From Candidatus Atribacteria bacterium 1244-E10-H5-B2 (GTDB taxonomy: Bacteria; Atribacterota; JS1; SB-45; 34-128), in assembly GCA_003575245.1 (NCBI GenBank), contig NMQN01000387.1, positions 1 through 5,079 on the forward strand: 5,079 nucleotides of DNA. Reading direction: 5' to 3'. The translations under genes and the position numbers were made by a program. Shown here piece by piece: positions 1 through 4,999 of this stretch (position 1 is its first letter; the number at the start of each line of letters is the position of its first letter). Below the pieces are notes generated by a model, which did not search any database, was not told where the DNA came from, and saw only the letters and a program-made list of their open reading frames with translations.

Positions 1-872
1 CCACAGTTCAAGGGTACTTCTCTCTAATTGGTTCAGCAGTGGTGATGATTGGCGGACCTCTTCTTTTGACTTTATTTATGCAGAACACTGATTATGTAGG
101 ATCTTACCGGAAAATGGTTATTTGTCTGGCTATTCCTGGAGCCCTATTATTATATGCAGCTGTATTTGCGGTAGATGAAAAAAGATTTTCCAATGCCAGG
201 CCCAGCAAGGCTCCCCTTATTGATTCCTTTAAAAAAACATTGAGGAATAAAGCTTTTATTATCTATCTTTTTGCCAATATATCTTTATGGTTTCTTTTTA
301 ATATTGTCCGTTCATCTGCCATACCGATTGTAATTACTCTGATGGGTGCTGATGAGGCTTTTGCCAGTAATATGTTTACTATCCTCTTTATCATTGCGGC
401 TATCTGTTTTCCGCTTGTGGGATTTTTAGCGAAGATACGAGGAAAGAAAGTTATTATGATTATAAGTCTTGGTTTGTTCTCAATATTTTCTATTTTCCTA
501 TCCCTCACCGGTCTAACCCCGGTTAATCCTAAGATATGGGGACTGATTTTTGTAGGACTTATGGGCTTTCCTGCAGCAGTTCTAATGATTATTCCCAATG
601 TGATACTTTCTGAACTTTGCGATGTTGATTATAAAAAAACCGGAGAGAGAAGAGAAGCTATGTATTTTGGTGTCCAGGGTTTCTTTATGAAACTCAATTT
701 AGGACTTTCGACCGCAAGCCTTGCTCTTTTATATTCTATCTTTGGGAAAGATATCAGTAATCCCCTGGGAGTAAGATTAGCTCCGGTATTGGGAAGTATA
801 GTAGCCCTTTTAGGACTTATAATTATGACCCGATATCCGGAAAAACAGATTAAAGAACTTCTGTCAAAATAA
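1..872 (+). CDS. GPH/MelB-type sugar:cation symporter, 5' end cut by window edge
   Basis: This is a major facilitator family membrane transporter, most like the glycoside-pentoside-hexuronide (MelB) group, which import sugars or related solutes together with a cation. The frame is open from position 3 to the left edge (TVQGYFSLIG precedes the first possible GTG at 39), so the gene begins outside the window. About 289 residues are visible against a family length near 450. Several hydrophobic stretches separated by short charged loops are visible. The late signature ERREAMYFGVQGFFMKL fits the GPH helix in which a charged residue pair precedes a Gln and Lys. The C-terminus (RYPEKQIKELLSK) is the short cytoplasmic tail usual for the family. 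The substrate cannot be told from this part. The GTG at 39 is internal and not a start. Family call is fairly sure; the subgroup is less so. Confidence 0.8.
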   Translation, partial: TVQGYFSLIGSAVVMIGGPLLLTLFMQNTDYVGSYRKMVICLAIPGALLLYAAVFAVDEKRFSNARPSKAPLIDSFKKTLRNKAFIIYLFANISLWFLFNIVRSSAIPIVITLMGADEAFASNMFTILFIIAAICFPLVGFLAKIRGKKVIMIISLGLFSIFSIFLSLTGLTPVNPKIWGLIFVGLMGFPAAVLMIIPNVILSELCDVDYKKTGERREAMYFGVQGFFMKLNLGLSTASLALLYSIFGKDISNPLGVRLAPVLGSIVALLGLIIMTRYPEKQIKELLSK

Positions 873-1037
873 TTTTATAAAATATCACATAATTTTCAGG
901 ATAATGGTGACTATTGTTCATGGTCAGTAATTGAGTAAATGTTAGTGTTAGTGTAAACTTTAGTGGGGTAGTTAGAAGAGAAAAATATTATATATTAACA
1001 ATTACCTAAAATTAATGCAATAAATGAATAAATCGAG

Positions 1038-1043
1038 TATAAT
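1038..1043 (+). promoter_or_regulatory. Probable -10 box of the LysE-type gene
   Basis: A perfect TATAAT lies 38 bases before the TTG start. The hexamer 17 bases upstream (ATGCAA, 1015-1020) is a poor -35 match, so the promoter is supported by its -10 box and position only. Confidence 0.45.
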
Positions 1044-1068
1044 AGGAAAATCATAATTTTTTTCAGCT

Positions 1069-1074
1069 AAGGAG
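1069..1074 (+). promoter_or_regulatory. Ribosome binding site that fixes the TTG start
   Basis: AAGGAG lies six bases before the TTG at 1081. That is the right distance for initiation there. No ATG or GTG sits at a similar spacing, so this site is the main reason for accepting a TTG start. Confidence 0.8.
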
Positions 1075-1080
1075 TAAAAA

Positions 1081-1704
1081 TTGTTGTTATCAACTTTTCT
1101 ATTAGAAGCAGTCTTAATATCTTTATCCGGAGTTATGGCTCCAGGACCCATTACAGCAGTAACGGTAAGCAAAGGAACTAAATCACCTCATGCCGGAGCA
1201 ATTATTGCCCTGGGACATGGCATTGTAGAAATCCCTTTAATGATTCTGATACTTTATGGTTTTGATGAAATATTAAAAATACTTTATATTAAAGCGATAA
1301 TAGGATTACTTGGTGGCTTATTTCTCCTGAAGATGGGTCTTGGCTTACTTAAGGGGATTAAACTAGCTAAAATAGATTCATCTAACGATTCTCACTCTCC
1401 CCTGATGGCTGGAATTATACTCAGCTTGGCCAATCCCTATTTTTTGATCTGGTGGGCAACCATAGGTTCTATTCTCATTTTTCGGTCCATTACTTTTGGA
1501 CTGCTTGGTTTTGCTATCTTTATGGTTCTCCATTGGTCCTGTGACTTTTTCTGGTGCTATTTCCTTTCTGCCTTATCTTTTAAGGGCGGGCAATTTTTTG
1601 GTAAAAGATTGCAGCAGGTTTTATTTTTAATCTGCGGAGTTTTTCTCTTATTTTTCAGTAGTAAGTTTATCTATGATGCAGCGAAAATAATCTTTTCTTT
1701 CTAA
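1081..1704 (+). CDS. LysE/RhtB-family amino acid exporter
   Basis: This is a 207-residue inner-membrane protein of the LysE translocator family, whose members export amino acids such as lysine, arginine, threonine or homoserine, or related small molecules. The N-terminal motif APGP (residues 21-24), after a first hydrophobic helix, and the later NPYFLIWW (about residues 117-124) are hallmarks of the family. The length matches the usual 190-220 residues, and about six hydrophobic segments are visible. The start is TTG, chosen because AAGGAG lies six bases upstream and because it puts APGP at the usual depth. A second TTG follows at once at 1084. The gene stands alone with its own probable promoter and a hairpin terminator behind it. 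The exported substrate cannot be predicted; no LysG-type regulator is next to it. Confidence 0.9.
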   Translation: MLLSTFLLEAVLISLSGVMAPGPITAVTVSKGTKSPHAGAIIALGHGIVEIPLMILILYGFDEILKILYIKAIIGLLGGLFLLKMGLGLLKGIKLAKIDSSNDSHSPLMAGIILSLANPYFLIWWATIGSILIFRSITFGLLGFAIFMVLHWSCDFFWCYFLSALSFKGGQFFGKRLQQVLFLICGVFLLFFSSKFIYDAAKIIFSF

Positions 1705-1879
1705 ATATCTAAACCAACTTCTTCTCACATCTTTATCATTCCACTTTCCCTATGCTTGCTCCGTTAAATTGTATTAATATTTAATAGGACCTGCCCCATG
1801 AAACTTTGTTTTACCGGGGGTCGTTCCTTTGAAAGCAGGAATTCATCTTTATTCTTTATTAATTAATATTAATAAATTT

Positions 1880-1901
1880 TCCTCTAAAAAAGAGGATTTT
1901 T
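1880..1901 (+). terminator. Rho-independent terminator after the LysE-type gene
   Basis: CCTCT (1881-1885) and AGAGG (1891-1895) form a stem around a five-A loop, extended by the T1880-A1896 pair and followed by five T. A second T run lies at 1906-1910. The stem is short at six pairs but the T-tract is good. It lies 176 bases beyond the exporter stop codon, so the transcript would carry a long 3' tail, or the hairpin belongs to another RNA. Confidence 0.6.
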
Positions 1902-1918
1902 GAAATTTTTGTCGTATA

Positions 1919-1924
1919 TATAAT
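1919..1924 (+). promoter_or_regulatory. Possible -10 box for the OmpA-domain gene
   Basis: TATAAT follows just after the terminator, but no good -35 hexamer lies 16-18 bases upstream because the terminator T-tract is there. If used, it gives a 5' leader of about 165 bases. A second weaker candidate, TATAGT, is at 1976-1981. Confidence 0.3.
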
Positions 1925-2031
1925 ACACAAGGATAGCTAAAACATTTGGATAATTTAGTCTTAAAAATGCTAAACTATAGTAAGAAATATCTGCAATACT
2001 GCGAATATTATGTCACTTTGGTAGGATAAAC

Positions 2032-2054
2032 GCAGTCTAGCAGTCTATTAATAG
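2032..2054 (+). repeat. Tandem GCAGTCTA repeat plus palindrome in the leader
   Basis: GCAGTCTA occurs twice head to tail (2032-2039, 2040-2047) and runs into the perfect ten-base palindrome CTATTAATAG (2045-2054). It lies about 40 bases before the start codon of the secreted protein. Function is unknown; it could be an operator or an mRNA leader element. Confidence 0.5.
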
Positions 2055-2095
2055 TTAGCCGAAATGGCCATTAAAGAAAAAAAGAGGTGATTATC

Positions 2096-3091
2096 ATGAG
2101 AATGCAGAACAAGATAGTGTTTTATCTATTAGTAATGTTCATGTTGGCAATCAGCATTGCCTTTGCTCAGGGGGATGTGGAAGGAAGCAAAGACCATCCA
2201 CTCATTTCGCGTTTTGCCGGTTCAACCATAGTATATTACGATGTGAAACAATTCGATGAATACATCCTTGCTCTGGGAAAAGTTGAGGTGGAACGGGATG
2301 AGGACAACAAGCGGGTTTTTAATTTGACAAAAAGTAAACAATTAGAGGGAAAGATAACACGCATTACTTACAAGGCTTCAGAGGATCGTTCAACACTCGA
2401 GGTATATCGCAACTATGAATCCGCTCTGAAAAGTGCGGGTTTTGAGATTTTATTTACAAGCAGTGGTAAAGAGATTGGACTAGACTCATATGACTGGGTG
2501 AGATACTTTTATGAATCTCTTAACACTTTAAAAAGAAGCGCTAGAGATGGATTAATAGCAGACGAAGACAGGTATCAGCGTTATCTCTCCGCAAAACTAT
2601 CCTCTCCAGAAGGTGATGTTTATGTATCCCTTTATGTATCTTTGAAATATGGATCTCCAAAGGTCCAGCTTGATGTTATTGAGGTCAAACCTATGGAGAC
2701 TGGCTTGGTAACAGTAAACGCGGATGCATTGGCAAAGGATATAGCCAGGACAGGTCATGTAGCTATTTATGGTATCTACTTTGACACGGGTAAAGCAGAT
2801 TTAAAGCCTGAGTCTGAGCCAGTTCTTAAAGAGATTGCCAAGCTCCTTCAGCAGAATCCCGAACTTAAATTGTATGTTGTAGGTCACACGGATAATGTCG
2901 GTGAGTTAACTTACAACATGAAACTTTCCCAAGATCGTGCTGGTGCTGTAGTAAAAGAACTTGTTTCCAAATACGGTGTGGATGCAAAACGGCTTAAGGA
3001 TCATGGTGTTGGACCTTTGTCTCCCGTGGTTTCTAACAACACCGAAGAAGGTCGTGCAAAGAACCGACGAGTAGAATTAGTAGAACAATAA
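2096..3091 (+). CDS. Secreted DUF4892-like/OmpA-domain cell envelope protein
   Basis: This is a 331-residue exported protein expected in the periplasm or at the outer membrane. A signal peptide is clear: basic start MRMQNK, a hydrophobic core, and likely cleavage after AFA before QGDVEG. The middle (HPLISRF, then GSTIVYYDVKQFDEYILALGKVE and the following 150 residues) resembles the DUF4892 domain often joined to OmpA. The last 110 residues are an OmpA C-terminal domain: YFDTGKADLKPES, then GHTDNVG with the peptidoglycan-binding Asp, and KNRRVEL with the conserved Arg near the end. It should anchor to peptidoglycan without covalent linkage. I chose ATG at 2096, not the in-frame GTG at 2087. 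The GTG lies inside the ribosome binding site AGAGGTGA (2083-2090), which is well spaced for 2096. No eight-strand OmpA barrel is present. The DUF4892 assignment is from memory of the motif and is less certain. Confidence 0.88.
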   Translation: MRMQNKIVFYLLVMFMLAISIAFAQGDVEGSKDHPLISRFAGSTIVYYDVKQFDEYILALGKVEVERDEDNKRVFNLTKSKQLEGKITRITYKASEDRSTLEVYRNYESALKSAGFEILFTSSGKEIGLDSYDWVRYFYESLNTLKRSARDGLIADEDRYQRYLSAKLSSPEGDVYVSLYVSLKYGSPKVQLDVIEVKPMETGLVTVNADALAKDIARTGHVAIYGIYFDTGKADLKPESEPVLKEIAKLLQQNPELKLYVVGHTDNVGELTYNMKLSQDRAGAVVKELVSKYGVDAKRLKDHGVGPLSPVVSNNTEEGRAKNRRVELVEQ

Positions 3092-3203
3092 TGTTCGAAA
3101 GGGATGCAATGAGGTATTTATTCGGGCTCCATCATTAGGTCCAAAAAATTATTATATTGCAGCAGGATGCCTGGCCCAGGTCATAAAATGGAGTGCGATT
3201 TAG
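3091..3203 (+). pseudogene. Possible remnant of a nucleotidyltransferase-like gene
   Basis: A short open frame, 3123-3203, reads RAPSLGPKNYYIAAGCLAQV and then stops after IKWSAI. The core NYYIAAGCLAQ resembles the start of the DUF925-type nucleotidyltransferase family, where a similar segment (YIxAGCIAQTVWN) occurs early in the protein. A preceding frame beginning at the ATG that overlaps the OmpA-domain stop (3091) reads MFERDAMRYLFG. A frameshift near 3114-3120 would join the two. Nothing further of such an enzyme, including its catalytic GSxxxD region, follows. If real, it is a decayed 5' fragment of about 35 codons. The match is recalled, not computed, and the piece is short. Confidence 0.35.
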
Positions 3204-3259
3204 ATTGATTTAAAGATAATTCCCTGGGAACAGTAATTTTTCATGCACTCTAAATATAT

Positions 3260-3796
3260 TTACATTATTATCTGGGGAACCTTAAGGTGAGGGTGGTTTA
3301 TTAGTATTGGCCTTATTCCATATACCCTTTGCAGATTTTCTTCATTAAGAACTTCTTGAGGAGTTCCTATCTTTACTATTTCCCCTTAGTTTAAAAGGAT
3401 AAGGCGATGAGAAGCGATACTTGCTAAATTTAAGTCATGAAAAACAGAAATGATAGTTAAAGAATTTTCTGTTAGAGATTTTTTTATGAGATTTAACATT
3501 TCATATTTAAAGTTTAAATCTAAGTGGGAAGTAAATTCATCCAGGAGAAGAAGTTGAGGAGTTTGAGCCAAGGCTTTGGCAATAAAGACTCTCTGTTTTT
3601 CACCTCCACTTATTTCGTGAATATTTTTTTCCGCAAGGGATAAACATTTAGCCCTTTCCATAGCTTCCCGGGAGATTTCGTAATCCTCAATTGTCTCTCC
3701 ATTTATACGAGATATAAAGGGAAGCCTTCCCATAAAGACAACTTCTTTTACTTTAAAATCAAAGATGACCGAGGTCTCCTGAGAATAAATAGACAC
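3260..3796 (-). pseudogene. FecE/BtuD-type ABC transporter ATPase, N-terminally truncated and with an in-frame stop
   Basis: This is the C-terminal two thirds of an ATPase from the family that powers uptake of siderophores, heme or cobalamin. It reads, on the minus strand from 3796, a Q-loop region (SQETSVIFDF), the signature SGGEKQR, Walker B LLLLDE followed by F where the family has P, the D-loop SHLD, and the switch His in VFHDLNLA. The Walker A half, about 70-80 residues, is absent: upstream of 3796 the frame meets a stop at 3824-3826 in AT-rich sequence, and no GxxGxGKS occurs nearby. After HRLILLN a TAA (3386-3388) interrupts the frame. The same frame then continues for 41 codons (GEIVKIGTPQEVL, then ENLQRVYG) to a natural end at 3260-3262. 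That is the expected C-terminus. A single base change, such as AAA to TAA, explains the stop. The protein cannot bind ATP normally. No permease or binding-protein gene is adjacent. Confidence 0.85.
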
Positions 3797-3886
3797 ATTC
3801 CATTTTTTTAGACAATTAATATTTTACTTTTAAATTAGATAAGGTGTCTTTATTTATTAAATTGATCTGACATATAAATTAAATTA

Positions 3887-3911
3887 AAAAATAGGGTATT
3901 TTTAAAAAATA
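3887..3911. repeat. Alternating AT-rich inverted repeats upstream of the toxin-antitoxin promoter
   Basis: AAAAATA (3887-3893), GGG, TATTTTT (3897-3903), A, AAAAATA (3905-3911) form two overlapping perfect seven-base dyads that share the middle arm. They end one base before the -35 box. They could act as an UP element or a regulator site, or simply reflect AT richness. Confidence 0.4.
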
Positions 3912-3912
3912 T

Positions 3913-3940
3913 TTGACAAAGTTTTTTGTATTAGTATAAT
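3913..3940 (+). promoter_or_regulatory. Consensus sigma-70-type promoter of the toxin-antitoxin pair
   Basis: TTGACA (3913-3918) and TATAAT (3935-3940) both match consensus fully, separated by 16 bases. Transcription should start near 3947, giving a leader of about 40 bases. This is the strongest promoter in the window and fits an autoregulated operon that is strongly expressed unless repressed. Confidence 0.85.
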
Positions 3941-3954
3941 AAAAGTATAATAAA
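3933..3954 (+). repeat. Tandem 11-base repeat over the -10 box
   Basis: AGTATAATAAA occurs twice without mismatch (3933-3943 and 3944-3954). The first copy contains the -10 box and the second a spare TATAAT (3946-3951) just past the expected start point. Tandem sites of this spacing suit a ribbon-helix-helix repressor, so autoregulation by the antitoxin is a reasonable inference. Promoter slippage duplication is the alternative. Confidence 0.5.
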
Positions 3955-3973
3955 TGTATGATAATAGTAATAT

Positions 3974-3981
3974 AAAGGAGG
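3974..3981 (+). promoter_or_regulatory. Ribosome binding site that fixes the antitoxin start
   Basis: AAAGGAGG ends five bases before the ATG at 3987. The earlier in-frame ATG at 3954 would place this site inside the coding region and has no ribosome binding site of its own, so 3987 is the better start. Confidence 0.85.
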
Positions 3982-3986
3982 TAAAT

Positions 3987-4235
3987 ATGTCAAAATTAAG
4001 ATTGACAGTTACTATTCCAAACGAAGAGTATGAAAGAATAGAACAAGAAAAAAAGAAGAAGGGTGTTAGTAGAAGTGCATTAGTACAAGAAATAATTAAA
4101 TTCTTTTTCCTAAAAGAGGATGAGCAATTTAAAATAAAAAAATATATTAATGGTTACAAGAGGATTCCAGAGAAAACAAATTACATAGCTCAGCTTGAAC
4201 AAGTTCAGTTTGAAGCATTAGATAAGGAGTTTTAA
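3987..4235 (+). CDS. Ribbon-helix-helix antitoxin of a MazEF-like pair
   Basis: This is an 82-residue, highly charged protein and the probable antitoxin of the toxin gene that follows. Residues 4-10 (LRLTVTI) form the expected DNA-contacting beta strand. A first helix (about 12-25, EEYERIEQEKKKK), a turn (GVS) and a second helix (about 29-41, RSALVQEIIKFFF) complete a ribbon-helix-helix fold. The C-terminal part (about 45-82, ending QFEALDKEF) should be the flexible segment that wraps and blocks the toxin. Its stop codon is one base from the toxin ATG, and the toxin ribosome binding site lies inside its last codons, so the two are translated as a coupled pair. Antitoxins of this type usually repress their own promoter together with the toxin; the tandem repeats at the promoter fit this. 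The family is clear at fold level; it is not an AbrB-type MazE. Confidence 0.85.
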   Translation: MSKLRLTVTIPNEEYERIEQEKKKKGVSRSALVQEIIKFFFLKEDEQFKIKKYINGYKRIPEKTNYIAQLEQVQFEALDKEF

Positions 4236-4236
4236 G

Positions 4237-4551
4237 ATGCATAAAGGTGAGATTTGGTGGGCAAATTTACCGAGTCCTATAGGCAAAAGGCCGGTAGTTT
4301 TACTTTCCAGGGATGAGGCTTATTCTGTACGCAATGCTGTTACAGTTGCTGAAGTTACTTCCACAATACGTAACATACCTGTAGAAGTTAATCTCGGCAA
4401 AGAAGATGGTTTACCCAAAAAGTGTGTAATAAATCTTGATACGATAATTACTATAAGAAAAGAGCTGCTTACAGAAAGGATAACTTACCTTGATTCAGAA
4501 AAAATTGATCAGGTAAATAGGGCTATAAAGTTCGCTCTTGATATAAAATAG
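4237..4551 (+). CDS. MazF/PemK-family endoribonuclease toxin
   Basis: This 104-residue protein has the standard size and layout of the MazF/PemK family, which cut RNA at short single-stranded sequences and stop growth when not held by antitoxin. The start MHKGEIWWANLP gives the first strand and the S1-S2 loop, here short. GKRPVVLLS (16-24) carries the conserved Arg18 at the catalytic Arg position. VTST (40-43) supplies the Thr/Ser at the second catalytic position. The segment DGLPKKCVINLDTIITIRKELLTERI (57-82) is the conserved family second half, and a C-terminal helix ends at FALDIK. All key residues are present, so it should be active. AAGGAG (4224-4229) lies seven bases before the ATG. Its cleavage sequence cannot be predicted. 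Confidence 0.93.
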   Translation: MHKGEIWWANLPSPIGKRPVVLLSRDEAYSVRNAVTVAEVTSTIRNIPVEVNLGKEDGLPKKCVINLDTIITIRKELLTERITYLDSEKIDQVNRAIKFALDIK

Positions 4552-4571
4552 GATGTGTTGTCCCTATTTTA
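4544..4571 (+). terminator. Hairpin across the toxin stop codon
   Basis: TAAAATAGG (4544-4552) and CCTATTTTA (4563-4571) pair perfectly over nine bases around a ten-base loop. The toxin stop TAG (4549-4551) is inside the stem. There is no separate long T-tract directly behind, only the Ts in the 3' arm and a TTTTT at 4587-4591, so termination may be weak. It could instead protect the mRNA 3' end. Confidence 0.5.
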
Positions 4572-4604
4572 CTAAATGGAAAATCCTTTTTGTAATTTTA
4601 TTAG

Positions 4605-4620
4605 TACAGATGAATCTGTA
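4605..4620. promoter_or_regulatory. Perfect dyad, candidate operator upstream of the riboswitch promoter
   Basis: TACAGAT and ATCTGTA flank a two-base centre, giving a 16-base dyad 18 bases before the putative -35 box. The tiny loop argues against an RNA hairpin and for a binding site of a dimeric protein. No regulator gene is next to it. Confidence 0.4.
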
Positions 4621-4638
4621 TTAGAAGAATTCAAAAAA

Positions 4639-4667
4639 TTGTATTTTTTCTTTTTTTAAGCTATAAT
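4639..4667 (+). promoter_or_regulatory. Promoter of the riboswitch-led transcript
   Basis: TTGTAT (4639-4644) and TATAAT (4662-4667) are separated by exactly 17 bases, and the expected start near 4674 lies about 20 bases before the riboswitch P1 stem. The -10 is perfect; the -35 matches only its first three bases. Confidence 0.65.
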
Positions 4668-4692
4668 ATTTTTAAATTAAACTAAATACTTA

Positions 4693-4860
4693 AATATAAG
4701 CAGTTTAAGGGAAGAGTGGTGAAAATCCACCGCAGTCCCGCTACTGTAATGGGAGACGAAAGCTGTAATAGGCCACTGTTAGACACTTTCACTTTGGTGA
4801 TAGATGGGAAGGTACAGCAATTAGGTTGACCCCTGAGCCAGGAGACCTGTCTGTTTATAA
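4693..4860 (+). ncRNA. Cobalamin (AdoCbl-type) riboswitch
   Basis: All the conserved blocks of the cobalamin riboswitch are present in order: GGGAA (4709-4713), the GTGG-TGAAAAT-CCAC hairpin (4716-4730), CCCGCTACTGTAA (4737-4749), GCCACTG (4772-4778), GGGAAGG (4806-4812) and the B12 box AGCCAGGAGACCTG (4836-4849). Closing stem P1 can form between ATAAGCAG (4696-4703) and CTGTTTAT (4851-4858), with one G-U pair. The GCCACTG and GGGAAGG blocks point to the long, adenosylcobalamin-type class. It binds a cobalamin in the nascent transcript and controls the downstream histidine phosphatase gene through the terminator eight bases after its end. The call is certain; the exact ligand form is inferred. 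Confidence 0.96.
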
Positions 4861-4867
4861 ATATGAA

Positions 4868-4903
4868 ATCACCTCTTCGTGGAGAAAGAGGGTGATATTT
4901 TTT
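4868..4903 (+). terminator. Riboswitch expression platform: rho-independent terminator
   Basis: ATCACCTCTT (4868-4877) pairs with AAGA and GGTGAT (4886-4889 and 4891-4896), leaving G4890 as a single bulge, around an eight-base loop. Six T follow (4898-4903), then A and four more T. This is a classic attenuator placed directly after the aptamer, about 100 bases before the start codon, so control is probably transcriptional. With cobalamin bound the terminator should form and block the gene. Confidence 0.88.
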
Positions 4904-4980
4904 ATTTTAATTTGAAAACAATTCTAATTAGATAGCTTTTTAATCTTGTTTATGTATAAATCCTACCAGGGTGCTAAGAA

Positions 4981-4986
4981 AAGGAG
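4981..4986 (+). promoter_or_regulatory. Ribosome binding site with long spacing
   Basis: AAGGAG lies 13 bases before the ATG at 5000, longer than the usual 5-9. No other start codon in the frame is better placed, so translation may be modest. Confidence 0.55.
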
Positions 4987-4999
4987 AACACTTATAGAA

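Larger units (their letters stand above)
873..1080. other. Intergenic region between symporter and LysE-type gene
   Basis: No gene is visible in these 208 bases. The left part has no strong hairpin with a T-tract behind the symporter gene. The hexamer TTAGTG occurs three times (942-947, 948-953, 960-965), the first two in tandem. The right part holds the probable promoter and ribosome binding site of the downstream exporter gene. Confidence 0.6.
1705..2095. other. Long intergenic region with terminator and ompA-like leader
   Basis: No protein gene is supported in these 391 bases. From left to right there is a pyrimidine-rich stretch; a GC-richer patch with imperfect inverted repeats (1786-1839); an AT-rich stretch ending in a rho-independent terminator (1880-1901); a TATAAT at 1919-1924; and a leader with several short repeats before the secreted protein gene. 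An open frame on the minus strand over the GC-richer patch has no start site and no family that I recognise. Confidence 0.6.

Noticed and set aside
263..598. Minus-strand open frame of 111 codons
   Set aside because: It lies wholly inside the symporter gene on the opposite strand, has no ribosome binding site and resembles no family. It is a shadow frame.
942..965. Three TTAGTG copies as a CRISPR or iteron array
   Set aside because: The units are only six bases long with irregular spacing and no spacers. This is too little for either.
1786..1850. Minus-strand open frame over the GC-richer patch
   Set aside because: It has no start codon with a ribosome binding site and no recognisable family; the frame is likely open by chance.
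2087..2095. GTG at 2087 as start of the OmpA-domain gene
   Set aside because: The GTG is part of the ribosome binding site AGAGGTGA, which serves the ATG at 2096.
3091..3138. Fifteen-codon frame starting at the ATG overlapping the OmpA-domain stop
   Set aside because: Too short to support as a gene by itself. It is mentioned only as a possible front piece of the nucleotidyltransferase-like remnant.
3386..3796. The 136-codon minus-strand frame as a complete functional protein
   Set aside because: It begins at the Q-loop of an ABC ATPase with no Walker A motif and ends before the family C-terminus, which continues in the same frame after the stop. It is a fragment.
3954..3986. ATG at 3954 as start of the antitoxin
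   Set aside because: It lies only a few bases past the expected transcription start and has no ribosome binding site. AAAGGAGG at 3974-3981 clearly serves the ATG at 3987.
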